Below are positions 14,067 through 15,100 of a DNA stretch of 15,100 nucleotides, in pieces. Positions within the stretch are counted from its first letter, which is position 1. Each line of letters starts with the position of its first letter. Source of the DNA: Faucicola sp937889485 (GTDB lineage: Bacteria > Pseudomonadota > Gammaproteobacteria > Pseudomonadales > Moraxellaceae); NCBI GenBank assembly GCA_051653685.1, contig JBOFWQ010000222.1:1-15100 (forward strand), written 5' to 3'. The notes below the pieces were generated by a model, which was not told where the DNA came from, ran no database searches, and saw only the letters and a list, made by a program, of their open reading frames with translations. A program made the position numbers and the translations under genes.

Positions 14067-15100
14067 ATGACCACTGCCAAACCACCAAAAATACAATTAG
14101 CCAGTAAGCCAAACCTCATAAAAATCGCCCAAGACATTGATTTTTTTGAATTATTCAAGCGCATTGAAGCCAAATATGACACCTGTTTTTTGCTTGAATC
14201 ATTGGGTGAAGAAAGTTATATCTCTCGTCATCATGCCATCGGTTTTGACCCAGCGATGACCGTCTTGGCAAAAGACCGTCACACCTTGACCATCCACCAC
14301 CACCGCACAGGCGAACGCACCCACTACCCGTGTGACAACCCATACCACCTGCTGCAAGCCATCACCCCGCAGCATGTAATCTCACGCAGCCATACGGGTG
14401 GCTTGGTGGGGTTTTTGGGGTTTGACAGTGTCAATTTTTTTGAGCCGACCCTCCATATTCAAGCCAGTGAAGACTTTGAGCCGTTTAAATTTGGGGTATA
14501 TTTGGATGGCTTGAGCCTTGATAAGATGACGGGTGAGATATTTTATTTTTATTATGATACGGAGCATCAGACCAACCGTATTGATGAGATTCAAGCATTA
14601 TTGACTGCCGCCTCACCCACCTACACCACACCAATTGCCCAGCATTTGGGCGATGGCATGAACCGTGAGCAACATGCCGCCGCAGTGATGAAGGTCAAAG
14701 ATGACATCAAAGCAGGCTTGATTTTTCAGTGTGAAGTGGGCTTTAAGTCGCATTATCGCATTCAAGGCGATAGCATGCCAATTTATAGCAAATTGCGCGA
14801 GGTCAACCCATCGCCCCACATGTACTATGTCAAATTTGGCGCGCAAAAAATCATCGGCGCGTCCCCTGAGCTATTATTTCGCCTGCGTAATGGCGAGATG
14901 GAAACGTTCCCACTGGCAGGCACCACCAAACGCGGCAAGGATGAGAGCGAAGACCGTATCTTAGCGCGCGCGCTGCTCAACGACCCCAAAGAGATTGCTG
15001 AGCACAATATGCTGGTGGACTTGCACCGCAATGATATTGGACGGGTGGCACGCTTTGGCACAGTTAAAGTACGAAATTTGATGGATATCAAGCGTTTTTC
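14067..15100 (+). CDS. trpE: Anthranilate synthase component I (3' partial)
   Basis: The frame is open from the ATG at 14067 to the window edge (344 codons, no stop), so the C-terminal third or so is missing. The product converts chorismate plus ammonia or glutamine to anthranilate, the first committed step of Trp synthesis, with a TrpG partner. The N-terminal feedback motif LLES is at 42-45. TGGLVGFLGFDSVNFFEP follows at about 111-128. The chorismate-binding domain shows NPSPHMYYVKFG, IGASPELLFR, PLAGTTKRG (282-290) and EHNMLVDLHRNDIGRVA (312-328). The motif usually written PIAGTRPRG reads PLAGTTKRG here. LLES lies near residue 42, as in the short enteric-type TrpE, not the longer PVYREL-type N-terminus. 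PabB and other chorismate enzymes are alternatives, but LLES, the adjacent trpR and the operator favour TrpE. The ribosome site is weak (AAGA, 10 bases upstream). Confidence 0.9.
   Translation, partial: MTTAKPPKIQLASKPNLIKIAQDIDFFELFKRIEAKYDTCFLLESLGEESYISRHHAIGFDPAMTVLAKDRHTLTIHHHRTGERTHYPCDNPYHLLQAITPQHVISRSHTGGLVGFLGFDSVNFFEPTLHIQASEDFEPFKFGVYLDGLSLDKMTGEIFYFYYDTEHQTNRIDEIQALLTAASPTYTTPIAQHLGDGMNREQHAAAVMKVKDDIKAGLIFQCEVGFKSHYRIQGDSMPIYSKLREVNPSPHMYYVKFGAQKIIGASPELLFRLRNGEMETFPLAGTTKRGKDESEDRILARALLNDPKEIAEHNMLVDLHRNDIGRVARFGTVKVRNLMDIKRF

Overview
The window looks like chromosomal DNA of a gammaproteobacterium, most likely a member of the Moraxellaceae (Moraxella or Psychrobacter type). 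The evidence is enteric-like L28, L33, BioD and TrpR proteins, moderate-to-low GC, and large Thr/Asn/Lys-rich secreted proteins. The family assignment is inference from protein character; no rRNA or other taxonomic marker is present. No tRNA, rRNA, CRISPR array or insertion sequence was seen.

Region 1 (1-9985, + strand) is a cell-surface locus. It holds the 3' end of a DUF11-type secreted protein, a small exported DUF11-like protein, and a 675-residue Thr-rich exported protein with DUF11-like repeats. These are followed by a giant protein of about 1760 residues with N-terminal repeats, an SdrD-B-like domain, Ig-like domains and a C-terminal outer-membrane beta-barrel. An OmpA-type peptidoglycan-binding protein overlaps the giant gene by 4 bp (ATGA). 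Strong hairpin terminators after the first and third genes divide the locus into separate transcription units. The 675-residue protein and the barrel protein share an N-terminal sequence module at the same residue positions. The first and third genes share a C-terminal module. I infer one surface structure or export/anchoring system: the barrel in the outer membrane, the OmpA partner tethered to peptidoglycan, and the DUF11 proteins as exported subunits or adhesins.

Region 2 (about 10032-13393) is housekeeping. On the minus strand are rpmB-rpmG (ribosomal proteins L28 and L33) and bioD (dethiobiotin synthase). A ketopantoate-reductase-family gene lies on the plus strand. A glutathione S-transferase gene lies on the minus strand and shares a bidirectional terminator with it.

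Region 3 (13566-15100, + strand) is tryptophan control and biosynthesis. It contains trpR (Trp repressor) and the 5' part of trpE (anthranilate synthase component I), which runs off the window. Both genes have a recognisable sigma-70 promoter. Each -10 hexamer overlaps, by the same three bases, the same bipartite element AATGTATCA-N4-ACTAGAACA, which resembles the enteric TrpR operator. This predicts TrpR autoregulation and direct repression of trpE, with no room for a classical leader-peptide attenuator.
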